A model generated the notes under the pieces. It saw only the letters and a list, made by a program, of their open reading frames with translations, had not been told where the DNA came from and ran no database searches. The translations under genes and the position numbers were made by a program. Of a stretch of DNA of 64,000 bases, positions 19,902-28,864 are shown one piece after another (position 1 is the stretch's first letter; every line of letters begins with the position of its first letter). The DNA comes from Mycobacterium sp. (GTDB lineage: Bacteria > Actinomycetota > Actinomycetes > Mycobacteriales > Mycobacteriaceae), in contig JAKFVT010000038.1 in NCBI GenBank assembly GCA_021732005.1, forward strand, positions 1-64,000, written 5' to 3'.

Positions 19902-20840
19902 TCAGAGCTTGTGCGCATCCAGCAGGACGGTGTCGGGCACCGGGTCCTCGAGATTGTCTGGTGCGGGTCGCTTGTAGTGCGCCATCAGGTCGACGGCCGA
20001 GGTCGCGGTGACCTCCCAGCCGCGCTCGGTCAGCCACTTCTCGACGTCGGCGCGCGCCTCCATGTACCAGAGCCGGGTGACGTCGGGCAGGGACATGGGC
20101 GATCCCGCTTCGCTTCTCGCTGATCCCGGACCGCCGGCCTCTGCCGCATCCCGGCGGGCCTGCGCCATCCGCTCCTGGCGGCGAGCCAGCTGTTCAGCGG
20201 AGTAGAACGTCTCGCCGAACGCCTCGACCGACAGCCTGCTGCCGGGGGCGCTGAGCTGGTTGATCTGCTCGAAGAGCGCGTCCTGCGCAGCGGCGGGTAA
20301 GTACGGCAGCAGCCCCTCGGCCGACCATGCCGTCGGGATTGACGGGTCAAAACCGTTCTCGCGCAGTGCGGTTGGCCAGTCGTGGCGCAGGTCGACCGCC
20401 ACCGCGGCATACCCGGCGGCCGGCTTTGCCTGATGTTCGGCCAGCACCCGCTCCTTGAATTCGAGCACCTTCGGCTGGTCGATCTCGTAGACCGTCGTGC
20501 CGCTGATCCACGGCAACCGCCAGGCGCGGGTGTCGAGGCCGGCAGCCAGGATCACCGCCTGATCCAGTCCGTTCGCACCGGCGGTGGTGAAGAACTCGTC
20601 GAAGAATTTCGTGCGTGACGCGATGTAGGCGGCCATGGCCTGCGCCCGCACCGGGTCTTCGTCGAGAAACGGTGAACGCCACCCTGCCTCGACGGCGGCC
20701 TCGACGAAGAAGTGGGCATACGGGTCGAGGTACAGCGGACATTCGGCGCCGGTCTCCGTCGCCCGTGCGCGGGCCACGCTCAGCGCGGTGGCGCCGACCC
20801 CTTCGGTGATGTCCCAGGTGTCATTGTCGGTTCGGCTCAC
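19902..20840 (-). CDS. SAM-dependent methyltransferase, TIGR00027/LCM-like family
   Basis: This 312-aa protein belongs to the expanded mycobacterial family of putative leucine-carboxyl-methyltransferase-like O-methyltransferases. Visible markers are YLDPYAHFF, the SAM motif AVILAAGLDTRAWRL, the acidic strand-end VYEIDQP, and SAEGLLPYLP. The substrate is unknown. Its start overlaps the mnhG stop by 4 bp (ATGA), so it is translated as the last gene of the antiporter operon. That placement is unusual and may only reflect operon accretion. Confidence 0.9.
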   Translation of the reverse strand: MSRTDNDTWDITEGVGATALSVARARATETGAECPLYLDPYAHFFVEAAVEAGWRSPFLDEDPVRAQAMAAYIASRTKFFDEFFTTAGANGLDQAVILAAGLDTRAWRLPWISGTTVYEIDQPKVLEFKERVLAEHQAKPAAGYAAVAVDLRHDWPTALRENGFDPSIPTAWSAEGLLPYLPAAAQDALFEQINQLSAPGSRLSVEAFGETFYSAEQLARRQERMAQARRDAAEAGGPGSARSEAGSPMSLPDVTRLWYMEARADVEKWLTERGWEVTATSAVDLMAHYKRPAPDNLEDPVPDTVLLDAHKL

Positions 20841-21187
20841 GGCTCCGGTTTCGCCCCTTCGGTCTTGTCCTCGCGCATCTCGTCGACCGTCAGCCCATCG
20901 CTGACCCGCTGTTCACGGTAGGCCAGCTGCCCGACCCGATGCGCGATCACCGGCGCGGTGATCAGGGTGAACATCGCGGTCAGCACCAGCATGCCGACAT
21001 CGACGTTGCCGCGCAGCCGGATCGCCGCGCCGGCGAGGACCAGCAGCAGTCCCAGCACCTGCGGTTTGGTCGCCGCGTGCATGCGGGTCAGCGTGTCCGG
21101 AAAGCGCAGCACACCGATGGCCGCGGTCAGGGCCAGTGCGGATCCGGCCAGTACCAGTACCCCCGCCAGCAGCTCGAGGGAATTCAT
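20837..21187 (-). CDS. mnhG: Mrp/Mnh Na+/H+ antiporter subunit G
   Basis: This 116-aa protein has three predicted membrane helices and the MnhG/PhaG motif RFPDTLTRMHAATKPQ. It is one of the small subunits of the multisubunit cation/proton antiporter complex in the cytoplasmic membrane. The last 20 residues form a charged cytoplasmic tail. It overlaps mnhF by 4 bp. Confidence 0.93.
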   Translation of the reverse strand: MNSLELLAGVLVLAGSALALTAAIGVLRFPDTLTRMHAATKPQVLGLLLVLAGAAIRLRGNVDVGMLVLTAMFTLITAPVIAHRVGQLAYREQRVSDGLTVDEMREDKTEGAKPEP

Positions 21188-21459
21188 GACTCGTCCCGCC
21201 GCGCCACGTCAGGCACCCGGAACCGGGCCACGCTGACCGAGCCGACGAAGCTGATCAGCGCGAGGGCGGCGAGGCTGTAGGTGACGGTGGTGTCCAGGCT
21301 GAACGCCGCCCACGTGCCGATCCCGCACATCGTCACCGCCACCAGGGTGTCGACAGCCACCAGCCGATCCAGCGTGCTGGGCCCCATCAAGAGCCGGATC
21401 ATCGTGACCGCGGCCGCCGCGACCAGCATCACGCCCGAGAGCACCCACACGATCGTCAT
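21184..21459 (-). CDS. mnhF: Mrp/Mnh Na+/H+ antiporter subunit F
   Basis: This 91-aa protein has three predicted helices and the typical RLLMGPSTLDRLVAVDTL loop of MnhF/PhaF subunits. It overlaps mnhE by 4 bp and mnhG by 4 bp. In the complex the small subunits E, F and G are needed for ion transport, by analogy with Bacillus Mrp. Confidence 0.92.
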   Translation of the reverse strand: MTIVWVLSGVMLVAAAAVTMIRLLMGPSTLDRLVAVDTLVAVTMCGIGTWAAFSLDTTVTYSLAALALISFVGSVSVARFRVPDVARRDES

Positions 21460-22037
21460 GCGCGATCCGCCTCCGCTCCTCGCTCCGACGTCACGCCGTC
21501 ACCATCTTCGTTGGCTTCGCTTGCCGCGGGGCGCCATTCGGAGTCCCGCTCGAACGCCGCGACCAGCATCCGCTCCAGCTGGGTCAGCTGCCGGTAGAAC
21601 CGCTCCACCGAGCGCGGCGAGCCCACGTCGAGCACATGGACGTACACCAGCCGTCGCGCTTGGTCGATCTCGAGCACGATCGTCCCCGGTGTGAGGTTCA
21701 TGATGTTGACCGCCAGGGCGAGCACCAGATCGGACTTCAGGGCCAGGTGGCCGCGCAGCACCGCCGACAGTGGTGGCTTGCCCGGCCGGATCGCCAGCCA
21801 GGCGACCTGCACCGAGGATTGCATCAGCCACCACGCGACATGAATTACCAGCCGCAGTAGCGACAACGGATGCAACCGGCCCTGCACGGGAACCGACGGC
21901 AGCGGCAGCAACAGGATTATCAGCAGTGCCACCGCCAGCCCGGACAGCACATTGGCCACCGACACGGTGCCCCACAGCAGCAACCACACCAGAGTCAGCC
22001 ACACCAGCGTCCAGACCCGAAGCGCCCAGGTTCTCAT
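21456..22037 (-). CDS. mnhE: Mrp/Mnh Na+/H+ antiporter subunit E
   Basis: This 193-aa subunit has hydrophobic helices in the first 70 residues followed by the conserved cytoplasmic MnhE domain (NIMNLTPGTIVLEID). The C-terminal 30 residues are charged and low in complexity, longer than in many homologues. It overlaps mnhD and mnhF by 4 bp each. Confidence 0.92.
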   Translation of the reverse strand: MRTWALRVWTLVWLTLVWLLLWGTVSVANVLSGLAVALLIILLLPLPSVPVQGRLHPLSLLRLVIHVAWWLMQSSVQVAWLAIRPGKPPLSAVLRGHLALKSDLVLALAVNIMNLTPGTIVLEIDQARRLVYVHVLDVGSPRSVERFYRQLTQLERMLVAAFERDSEWRPAASEANEDGDGVTSERGAEADRA

Positions 22038-23635
22038 CGGTGGGCTCCCAGCACCGCGGTGATGTACTGGGCCCGGTCAAGCACCTCGTCGGCCGCGCGA
22101 TCGGTATAACCCAGGATGGGCCCCGCGGCCACCGTCAACACCAGCCCGACCGCGATCAAAGCCATTGTGGGGACCAGCATTCCGGCCGGCATCCGGCCGA
22201 CGTCGCCCCGGTCGTCGAACGCGACGTCATCGGAGTAGTCGTCGAGCAGAACCGACGGCGCGGAGTCCGCGAGGGCGCCTTCGGGTGCGTCGACCCGCGC
22301 CCGCCAGAACGCCTTGGTCCACACCCGGGCCACGACGTACAGCGTCAGCAGGCTGGTCACCACCGACCCTGCGACCAGCAGCCAGGCCAGCACCGAACCG
22401 TTGGCGGTACCCGCTTCGAGCAGCGCGACTTTGCCGATGAAGCCCGAAAATGGCGGGATTCCACCGAGATTGAGTGCCGGCACCACGAACACGAACGCCA
22501 GCAGCGGGCTGGCCGCGGCAAGGCCGCCGAGGCGGCGCAAGGTCGACGCCCCGGCCTGCCGCTCGATCAGTCCAACGACCAGGAACAGGGTGGTTTGCAC
22601 GATGATGTGGTGGGCGACGTAGTAGATCGCCCCCGACATGCCCAGCCGGCTGGACAGCGCGATGCCGAACACCATGTAGCCGATGTGACTGATGAGGGTG
22701 AACGACAGCAGTCGTTTGATGTCGCTCTGCGCGATCGCACCGAGGATGCCGACGAGCATGGTCAGCAGCGCCACGACCAGTAGCACGTTGTCCAGGCGGC
22801 CCGCGGGGAACAGCAGCGAGTGCGCCCGGATGATCGCGTACACACCGACTTTGGTCAGCAACCCGGCGAACACGGCGGTGACTGGCGCGGGCGCGGTGGG
22901 GTAGGAATCCGGTAGCCACGCCGAGAGCGGGAACACCGCCGCCTTGATGCCGAACGCGACCAGCAGCACCGCGAAGATCGCGCTGCGGGTGCCGGTGGTG
23001 ACGTCCTGCAGCCGCAGCGACAACTCCGCCATGTTCAGCGTTCCGGTCGTCGCGTAGATCAGTGCCAGCCCGATCAGGAAGATCAACGACGACACCATCG
23101 ACACCATGACGTAGGAGATGCCGGCTCGGACCCGTTCCTTGCTCGCGCCGATGGTCAGCAGAACGAAGCTCGCCGAGAGCAGCACCTCGAAACCGACGTA
23201 CAGATTGAACAGGTCACCGGCCAGGAACGCCGTGCACACGCCTGCCGACAGCACCAGGTAGGTGGGCAGGAATATCGAAACCGGCTGGTTCTCGTCGCCG
23301 TCCCGGATGCCCTGCCCGATGGCGTAGAAGACCACCGCCAGCAGCACGATCGCCGACACCACCAGCATCAGCGCCGAAAGGCGGTCGGCGACAAGCGTGA
23401 TGCCCAGCGGCCCGAGCCCCGCGTCGGTCGGACCCCAGCCGCCGACGTGCAATGCCTGGGTGCCGTCGCGGTCGGTCAGGTAGAGCAGCACCGCACACAC
23501 CACCACCACACCGGTCAGTGCGGCCAGCGCGATCAGTCGCTGCAGGCGCGGCCTGCGACCGGCGATCAACGTCAGGGCGGCCGCCACCAACGGGATCAGC
23601 ACCGGCAGCGGCATCAATACCGCAGTGGTCGTCAT
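22034..23635 (-). CDS. mnhD: Mrp/Mnh Na+/H+ antiporter subunit D
   Basis: This 533-aa subunit has about 14 membrane helices and is homologous to the proton-pumping subunits of complex I (NuoM/NuoN). The conserved central block FGIKAAVFPLSAWLPDSYP contains the helix-7 Lys used in proton transfer, and SDIKRLLSFTLISHIGYM the helix-8 half-channel. A hydrophilic insert near residues 430-470 (acidic, DDYSDD) precedes the last helix. It is translationally coupled to mnhC and mnhE. Confidence 0.94.
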   Translation of the reverse strand: MTTTAVLMPLPVLIPLVAAALTLIAGRRPRLQRLIALAALTGVVVVCAVLLYLTDRDGTQALHVGGWGPTDAGLGPLGITLVADRLSALMLVVSAIVLLAVVFYAIGQGIRDGDENQPVSIFLPTYLVLSAGVCTAFLAGDLFNLYVGFEVLLSASFVLLTIGASKERVRAGISYVMVSMVSSLIFLIGLALIYATTGTLNMAELSLRLQDVTTGTRSAIFAVLLVAFGIKAAVFPLSAWLPDSYPTAPAPVTAVFAGLLTKVGVYAIIRAHSLLFPAGRLDNVLLVVALLTMLVGILGAIAQSDIKRLLSFTLISHIGYMVFGIALSSRLGMSGAIYYVAHHIIVQTTLFLVVGLIERQAGASTLRRLGGLAAASPLLAFVFVVPALNLGGIPPFSGFIGKVALLEAGTANGSVLAWLLVAGSVVTSLLTLYVVARVWTKAFWRARVDAPEGALADSAPSVLLDDYSDDVAFDDRGDVGRMPAGMLVPTMALIAVGLVLTVAAGPILGYTDRAADEVLDRAQYITAVLGAHR

Positions 23636-24102
23636 CGCGAACCGTCGTGGCCGGGCAGAGCGTCGAGTTCGTCGGGCTCGTCGGTGTCGCGCTCCGGCAC
23701 ATGCTTGGGTGCGTCCTCATCGATCGAGGCCGCGTCGGATTCGGACAACTTGGACACCCGGGTGTCCTCGGGATCGTTGCCGACGTCCTCCTCGGTGGTC
23801 AACCGGAACGAGCGGTACGTCAGCGCCAGCACGAACGCGGCGATCCCCATCGCGATGACGATCGCGGTAAGGATCATGCCCTGGGCCAGCGGGTCGGCCG
23901 TCGTCGTCTCGGCGCCACTGGTGCGGCCGCGGATGGGTGGGTTCCCGGCTTCGCCACCGACGGTCAGGATCAACAGGTTGACCGCGTTGCCTGCCAGCAG
24001 CAGACCCAGCAGCATCCGGGTCAGGTTGCGCGAAAGCAACAGGTACACACCACAACTGGTGAGACCACCGATGATGATCAACGGAACCAGGTAGACGATC
24101 AT
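23632..24102 (-). CDS. mnhC: Mrp/Mnh Na+/H+ antiporter subunit C
   Basis: This 156-aa protein is NuoK-like with three helices in the first 105 residues (GVYLLLSRNLTRMLLGLLL; LTAIVIAMGIAAFVLAL). The last 50 residues form an acidic tail rich in Asp/Glu/Ser that is not part of the classical subunit and may be an actinobacterial addition. It overlaps mnhA and mnhD by 4 bp. Confidence 0.93.
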   Translation of the reverse strand: MIVYLVPLIIIGGLTSCGVYLLLSRNLTRMLLGLLLAGNAVNLLILTVGGEAGNPPIRGRTSGAETTTADPLAQGMILTAIVIAMGIAAFVLALTYRSFRLTTEEDVGNDPEDTRVSKLSESDAASIDEDAPKHVPERDTDEPDELDALPGHDGSR

Positions 24103-26999
24103 GACGCTTTCGCTCTCAGCGCGGGGCGGGCGGCGGTGGCCAGTTCCTCGTCGATGCGCGCGCCGAGGCTGCGCAACACGTCGAGCACCAGTCCCAGCAC
24201 GATCAGATACACGCCGAGGTCGAAGAACAGGGCGGTCACGAACTTCACCGAGCCCAGCAGCGGCAGGTGCAGCGAGATGACCGCCGAGGACAACGCGGGA
24301 GCCCCCAGCAGCATCGAGCCGACGGCGGTGCCGCCCGACAGTGCCAGCCCCGCCCCGAGGATCTTCCCGGCGTCCAGCGGCAGGGTCTCGCCGAGTTCGT
24401 AGCGCCCGCCGGCCAGATATCGCAGCACCAGCGCCAGGCCCGCGGTCAGCCCGCCGGCGAACCCGCCGCCGGGAGTGTTGTGTCCGGTGAAGAAGAAGTA
24501 CACCGACAGCACCATGATCAGCGGGAAGATCAGCCGGGTCGCCACCTCGAGCACCAGGGAGCGGTTGCGCGGGTCGCGCAGTTCGCTGCCGCGCAGCCAG
24601 GTGGTGTCACCGACCGCCGGGCTGTAGGCCAGTGCCGGTAGCGCCCCGATGTCGGGCTGACCGGCGTCGGAGACCCGCGGGGCGGCGCCGAACCGGCGGT
24701 TGCGGAACACCAGCGATGCGACGCCAGTGGCGGCGACCACCAGCACCGAGATCTCCCCGAGGGTGTCCCAGGCGCGGATGTCGACCAGCAGCACGTTGAC
24801 GGTGTTGGCCCCGTGCCCGCGGTCATAGGCCGCGTCGGGCAGCAGGTCGGCGATCGGGGTACCGGTGCGGGCGGCCATCGCGAACACCGCCAGGGTGGTG
24901 ACGGTGGCGCCGACGGCGAGTGCCAGCACGATCCGGGGGAGCCGGAAGCGCGCGGACTCCTCGGCCTCGGCGGGCAGGGTGCGCAGCACCAGAACGAAGA
25001 TGACCAGCGTCAGGGTCTCCACCAGGAACTGCGTCAAGGCCAGGTCGGGGGCGCCGTGGAAGGCGAAGATCGCACCGCAGCCGTAGCCGGTGATGCCGAC
25101 CAGCAGCACGGCCGCCAACCGGTTGCGCATCACGGTGGCGGCCACCGCGGCGGCCAGGATGAGCAGGCCCACCACCGGCTGGACCAGGGAATCCCACAGC
25201 CGGAACTCGGGACGGTCCAGCGGGCCGAACGCCAGCACCACGACGGGGAACAACACCAGCGTCGACAGGATCACCGACTGGGTGACCGGAATCGATCCGC
25301 GTTGGGTGATGGCCGTCAGCCGTACCGAGGCGACGTCGGCGCCGCGGATCACCGCGTCGTAGATCCGGTCGGCGTTGCCCAGCGGCAGCCAGGATCCCAA
25401 CTGGGCGAGGCGCAGACGCTCGCGGCTGACGAACGCCCCGATGCCGATCGCCAGCACCAGTGCGGACAACAGCAGCGGCAGGCCGACGCCGTGCCACAGT
25501 TCCAGCGTGTAGTGGCCGTCGTCGGCGCCGGCGGCCGGCATGGTGGCCGCGTAGCCGTCCAGGGTGGTGTCCAGCCGGCTGGGCACCAGACCGAAGAACA
25601 ATCCGGCCGCGGCCAGGATCGCGGGCGCCACCAGGAAAGTCGCCTTGGGGCGGTGCAAGTTGGCCACCAGCGTCGTGGGTTGGTGAGATCCCTTGCGCGC
25701 GAACGCCCCCCACAGGAATCGCAGACTGTAGATCGTGGTGAACACCGACCCGGTCACCACGCCGGTGAGCACTACCGGTGCCCACGCGCCGAGTGATTGG
25801 CTGTGCGCGATGGTCTCGAAGTCGGCCTCTTTGGCGACGAACCCCAGGAACGGCGGGACGGCAGCCATGCTGGCGGTCGCTGCCGCGGCGATGACGAACA
25901 ATCCCGGCATGCGGTGGCCCAGCCACGCCAGCCTGCGGATGTCGCGAGTGCCCGTCGAATGGTCGATGACGCCGACGACCATGAACAGCGTCGCCTTGAA
26001 CAGCGCGTGCGCACACAGCATGGCCAGGCCGGCCAGCATCAGATCCTGACCGCCGCCGCCCACCATCACCGTGATGAAGCCGAGTTGGCTGACGGTGCCG
26101 AACGCCAGGATCAGCTTGAGATCGTTCTCGCGGACCGCGCGCCAGCCGGCCAGCAACATGGTCAGCACACCCAGGGTGATGACCGTGGGGCGCCAGCCCG
26201 GTGACTCGGCGAACCCGGGCGCGAGCCGGGCGATGAGGTAGACGCCGGCTTTGACCATGGCCGCCGCGTGCAGATACGCGCTCACCGGTGTCGGCGCGGC
26301 CATCGCGCCGGGCAGCCAGAAGTGGAACGGCACGATGGCGGACTTCGACAGCGCGCCCACGAGGACCAGGACGACGCCCACGGCGACTGCGGTGCCGTGC
26401 GGAGCCTTGACCACCAGTTCCGAGAGCAGATAGGTGCCGGCGGAGTGGCCGAGGATCACGATGCCGGCCAACATGGCCAGGCCGCCCGCGGTGGTCACCA
26501 GCAATGCCTGCATGGCTGCGCGACGGCTGGTGGCGCGCTCCGCGTAGTGCCCGACGAGCAGGAACGACAGGACGGTGGTCAGCTCCCAGAACGTGTAGAG
26601 CAGCAGCATGTTGTCGCTGACCACCAGGCCGAACATGGCTCCGGAGAACGCGACGAGTTCGGCGGCGAAGCTGGGCAACCGGTTCTCGGTGTGGCCGTCA
26701 CGGTGGTGGAAGTACTCCGCGCAATAGAACAGCACCAGCGCCCCGATGCCCAGGACGAGCACGCTCATGATCGCGGTCAGGGTGTCGAATCGCAGAGTGA
26801 TGTTCATCGACAGCTCGGGCGCCCACGGAATGTCAACGGTGGGCGCGGGGCGCCCGGACTGCGGCCAGTTCAGCCCCACCCAGACCAGTGAGCCCGCCGG
26901 CACCAGGGCCAGCGGGTAGAAGGCCAGTCGCCCCCATCGCCACACGAGAGCCGGCGCCACGGCGGCGGCAATCGCGTGCGCGATCAGGATGACGAGCAT
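24099..26999 (-). CDS. mnhA: Mrp/Mnh Na+/H+ antiporter subunit A fused with subunit B
   Basis: This 966-aa protein, the first gene of the operon, joins a NuoL-like MnhA (about 1-800, with KSAIVPFHFWLPGAMAAPTPVSAYLHAAAMVKAG) to an MnhB domain at the C-terminus (about 805-955, with FFFTGHNTPGGGFAGGL). No separate mnhB gene exists here, so the fusion supplies it. The complex exchanges cytoplasmic Na+ (and perhaps K+) for external protons and supports pH and salt tolerance. About 170 bp of non-coding DNA lies between its start and the SRPBCC-like gene; I see no distinct operator there. Confidence 0.95.
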   Translation of the reverse strand: MLVILIAHAIAAAVAPALVWRWGRLAFYPLALVPAGSLVWVGLNWPQSGRPAPTVDIPWAPELSMNITLRFDTLTAIMSVLVLGIGALVLFYCAEYFHHRDGHTENRLPSFAAELVAFSGAMFGLVVSDNMLLLYTFWELTTVLSFLLVGHYAERATSRRAAMQALLVTTAGGLAMLAGIVILGHSAGTYLLSELVVKAPHGTAVAVGVVLVLVGALSKSAIVPFHFWLPGAMAAPTPVSAYLHAAAMVKAGVYLIARLAPGFAESPGWRPTVITLGVLTMLLAGWRAVRENDLKLILAFGTVSQLGFITVMVGGGGQDLMLAGLAMLCAHALFKATLFMVVGVIDHSTGTRDIRRLAWLGHRMPGLFVIAAAATASMAAVPPFLGFVAKEADFETIAHSQSLGAWAPVVLTGVVTGSVFTTIYSLRFLWGAFARKGSHQPTTLVANLHRPKATFLVAPAILAAAGLFFGLVPSRLDTTLDGYAATMPAAGADDGHYTLELWHGVGLPLLLSALVLAIGIGAFVSRERLRLAQLGSWLPLGNADRIYDAVIRGADVASVRLTAITQRGSIPVTQSVILSTLVLFPVVVLAFGPLDRPEFRLWDSLVQPVVGLLILAAAVAATVMRNRLAAVLLVGITGYGCGAIFAFHGAPDLALTQFLVETLTLVIFVLVLRTLPAEAEESARFRLPRIVLALAVGATVTTLAVFAMAARTGTPIADLLPDAAYDRGHGANTVNVLLVDIRAWDTLGEISVLVVAATGVASLVFRNRRFGAAPRVSDAGQPDIGALPALAYSPAVGDTTWLRGSELRDPRNRSLVLEVATRLIFPLIMVLSVYFFFTGHNTPGGGFAGGLTAGLALVLRYLAGGRYELGETLPLDAGKILGAGLALSGGTAVGSMLLGAPALSSAVISLHLPLLGSVKFVTALFFDLGVYLIVLGLVLDVLRSLGARIDEELATAARPALRAKAS

Positions 27000-27169
27000 G
27001 GCACTCCGATCTTGAGGACGCGCCCGCGCGTCGTGGATCTGTTGGGCGCGCCAGCGTGTCGGGATCTACCGGTCGGTCGGGGTGTCAGCCAAAGGTTTTC
27101 GGCTATGTCCTTCGTGCAGTCTACGTGGTTGACTCTTGCGCAGAATGTCCGGCCGGAATGCCTCGGTGC

Positions 27170-27562
27170 TCAGCTCTGCGGTGCTCGCGTTGAAAACGCT
27201 TGTCGAGCAATATGTTTCAGCATGTTGCGGACGACGACCCGGTGTCCGCCGGATTCGATGACCAGGGCGCGGTAGATCCGGCCGGTGAATCCGGGAAAGG
27301 CCGCCCAGCTCTGCGCCGCCACCCGGGTGCCGCCGGCCGGATCGTCGTCGAGCAGGAAGATCAATCGGTAGACCGCGAACCGGTGCCGTCCTTTGAGGAC
27401 GAAGCGTTCGTTTTGCTCGGCGGTCTCGAGGATGAATCCGAACGGCACCGTCTCGGGGTCGTCGGAGTTGCTGCACATCGTTCGCAGCACTGCGCGCCAC
27501 GCCGCTGCCCGGTCCGCGGGGACCGTTATGGCATGCTCATCGATATAGGGCAAACGCTCCAT
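27170..27562 (-). CDS. SRPBCC-like hypothetical protein
   Basis: This 130-aa soluble protein has an alternating strand pattern and a C-terminal helix, consistent with a small START/SRPBCC lipid-binding fold, but I do not recognise a specific family. The ATG 27562 is only 21 bp from the start of the divergent TetR gene, the classic arrangement of a regulator and its target. A much longer open frame upstream on this strand is antisense to the TetR gene and is rejected. Confidence 0.65.
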   Translation of the reverse strand: MERLPYIDEHAITVPADRAAAWRAVLRTMCSNSDDPETVPFGFILETAEQNERFVLKGRHRFAVYRLIFLLDDDPAGGTRVAAQSWAAFPGFTGRIYRALVIESGGHRVVVRNMLKHIARQAFSTRAPQS

Positions 27563-27583
27563 ATAGAAGGACTGTACTAGATC
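27563..27583. promoter_or_regulatory. Very short divergent promoter region
   Basis: Only 21 bp separate the two start codons. The sequence is AT-richer than its surroundings and includes GTACTAG. At least one of the transcripts is probably leaderless, or promoters lie inside the opposite gene. Confidence 0.4.
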
Positions 27584-28186
27584 GTGGCACCCCCGCGGAA
27601 GCATGAAACCGACGCCATCCTGGATGCGGCGCGCGGCCTGATCCTCGCCGAGGGGCCCCGCGCGGCCAGTGTCGCGGCCATCGCCAAAGCCAGCGGTGCA
27701 CCGGTGGGCACGCTCTACCACCGGTTCGGCAATCGCGACGGTGTGGTGACGGCGGTGTGGCTGCGCGCCCTCGAGCGCTTCCAGGTGCGGGCGATGGCGG
27801 CGGCCGGCCCGGATCCGCTGGAAGTTGCGGTCGCGATGGCCCTGGCTGCCCTCGAATTCGCGACGGACTGCAGCGAGGATGCGCGGGTGTTGTTGACGAT
27901 CCGGCCCGGAGATCTGCGCGACGCCCAGCCGGACCCGGAATTCACGGCGACGCTGGCGGCGATGAACGCGCCCCTGACCGACCGGGTGGCGGAGTTGGCT
28001 CGCCAGCTGTACGGACGCTCCGACGCCCGCAGCGTCGATGCCGTCACCAGGGCGGTCGTCGACCTGCCCTATGCGGTGGTGCGGCGGTACTCGCAAGGCG
28101 ACGGGATGCCGTCGTGGGCGCGGGCCGATCTGTCGGCATCGGTTCGGGCGGTGTTGACGGCGCCCGTGCCCGAAAACCCGGTCTAA
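27584..28186 (+). CDS. TetR-family transcriptional regulator
   Basis: This 200-aa regulator has an N-terminal helix-turn-helix (VAAIAKASGAPVGTLYHRFGNRDGVVTAVW, about 25-55) followed by an alpha-helical ligand-binding domain. It starts with GTG 27584, almost back to back with the SRPBCC-like gene, which is the most likely target. Its stop overlaps that of the convergent gene at 28183 by 4 bp (CTAA). The ligand is unknown. Confidence 0.9.
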   Translation: MAPPRKHETDAILDAARGLILAEGPRAASVAAIAKASGAPVGTLYHRFGNRDGVVTAVWLRALERFQVRAMAAAGPDPLEVAVAMALAALEFATDCSEDARVLLTIRPGDLRDAQPDPEFTATLAAMNAPLTDRVAELARQLYGRSDARSVDAVTRAVVDLPYAVVRRYSQGDGMPSWARADLSASVRAVLTAPVPENPV

Positions 28187-28575
28187 CGCTGCATGTAAGT
28201 GATCGTCTGGACGCTGTCGACGGCTGGGTTCGCCGTGTGGAGGACCTCGGTGGTGCCTGTTGCGCTGGCCGTCATCCGGGCGCGACGTGCGTCGGCGCTC
28301 GCGGCGATCGCGATGCCGCCGGCGTTGGCCAGGTGATCCGGATGCCGGTAGGCGAAGTTGCAGTTCGCCGGACCACCCTTGACCCGGCTTTTCCCTTTGA
28401 GGAATCCCGTTGCGCCCGAGGCGATCCGGGGTGGATAGCTCGCGACGTTGGCGGTGATGTCGGCGACGAAGACCAGATCGTGGTCGGTCGTGTTGGTCAG
28501 CTCGAACTCCCACCCGTCGTGGTTAGGTCCCCAGAGGTCCTGTCGATCCGGCATCACGGTCATGGTCGCGTTCAT
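28183..28575 (-). CDS. Hypothetical protein (start uncertain)
   Basis: This 130-aa protein has a mixed beta pattern and no recognised domain. ATG 28575 has a good AGAAGGA ribosome site 5 bases upstream. However, the same frame stays open to an ATG at 28824 (213 aa in total), and that ATG sits directly beside a perfect palindromic operator, so the longer form may be the real one. The extra 83 residues look moderately protein-like at first and less so near the junction. It converges on the TetR gene with a 4-bp overlap. Confidence 0.5.
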   Translation of the reverse strand: MNATMTVMPDRQDLWGPNHDGWEFELTNTTDHDLVFVADITANVASYPPRIASGATGFLKGKSRVKGGPANCNFAYRHPDHLANAGGIAIAASADARRARMTASATGTTEVLHTANPAVDSVQTITYMQR

Positions 28576-28825
28576 GGGTGTCCTTCTGCGTTCGAGGTAT
28601 CTGCCAAGTGCCAGTAAGGATCCCGTAGACGGTGACGGCTGCGCATCGGCCGATCGGTGGGTCAGGGGGAGGAAACCGGTGTCCCCCAATCGGACTACCG
28701 GCGCGGTGTCAGCGGCAGTAGGTACGCACCGGAAGCGCTTGCCCAGCAGCCCGATCGCCCGCTGAGGATCGGCCACTCCGGCCACAAACACGCGGTCTCC
28801 GTCCCGGGCGACGGTGGTGTTCATA

Positions 28826-28842
28826 CTGTCAAGCTTTGACAG
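28826..28842. promoter_or_regulatory. Palindromic operator CTGTCAA-GCT-TTGACAG
   Basis: Perfect 7-bp arms around a 3-base centre lie between the divergent ATG 28824 (minus) and the SRPBCC gene (plus). The form fits a TetR- or MarR-type dimer site, and the right arm contains a consensus-like TTGACA. Confidence 0.7.
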
Positions 28843-28864
28843 GTCACTAGTGGAGGGTCAACGC

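Noticed and set aside
27563..28513. Upstream extension of the minus-strand SRPBCC-like gene
   Set aside because: The extension is antisense to the TetR gene, whose helix-turn-helix is clear; an internal ATG at 27562 gives a normal small protein.
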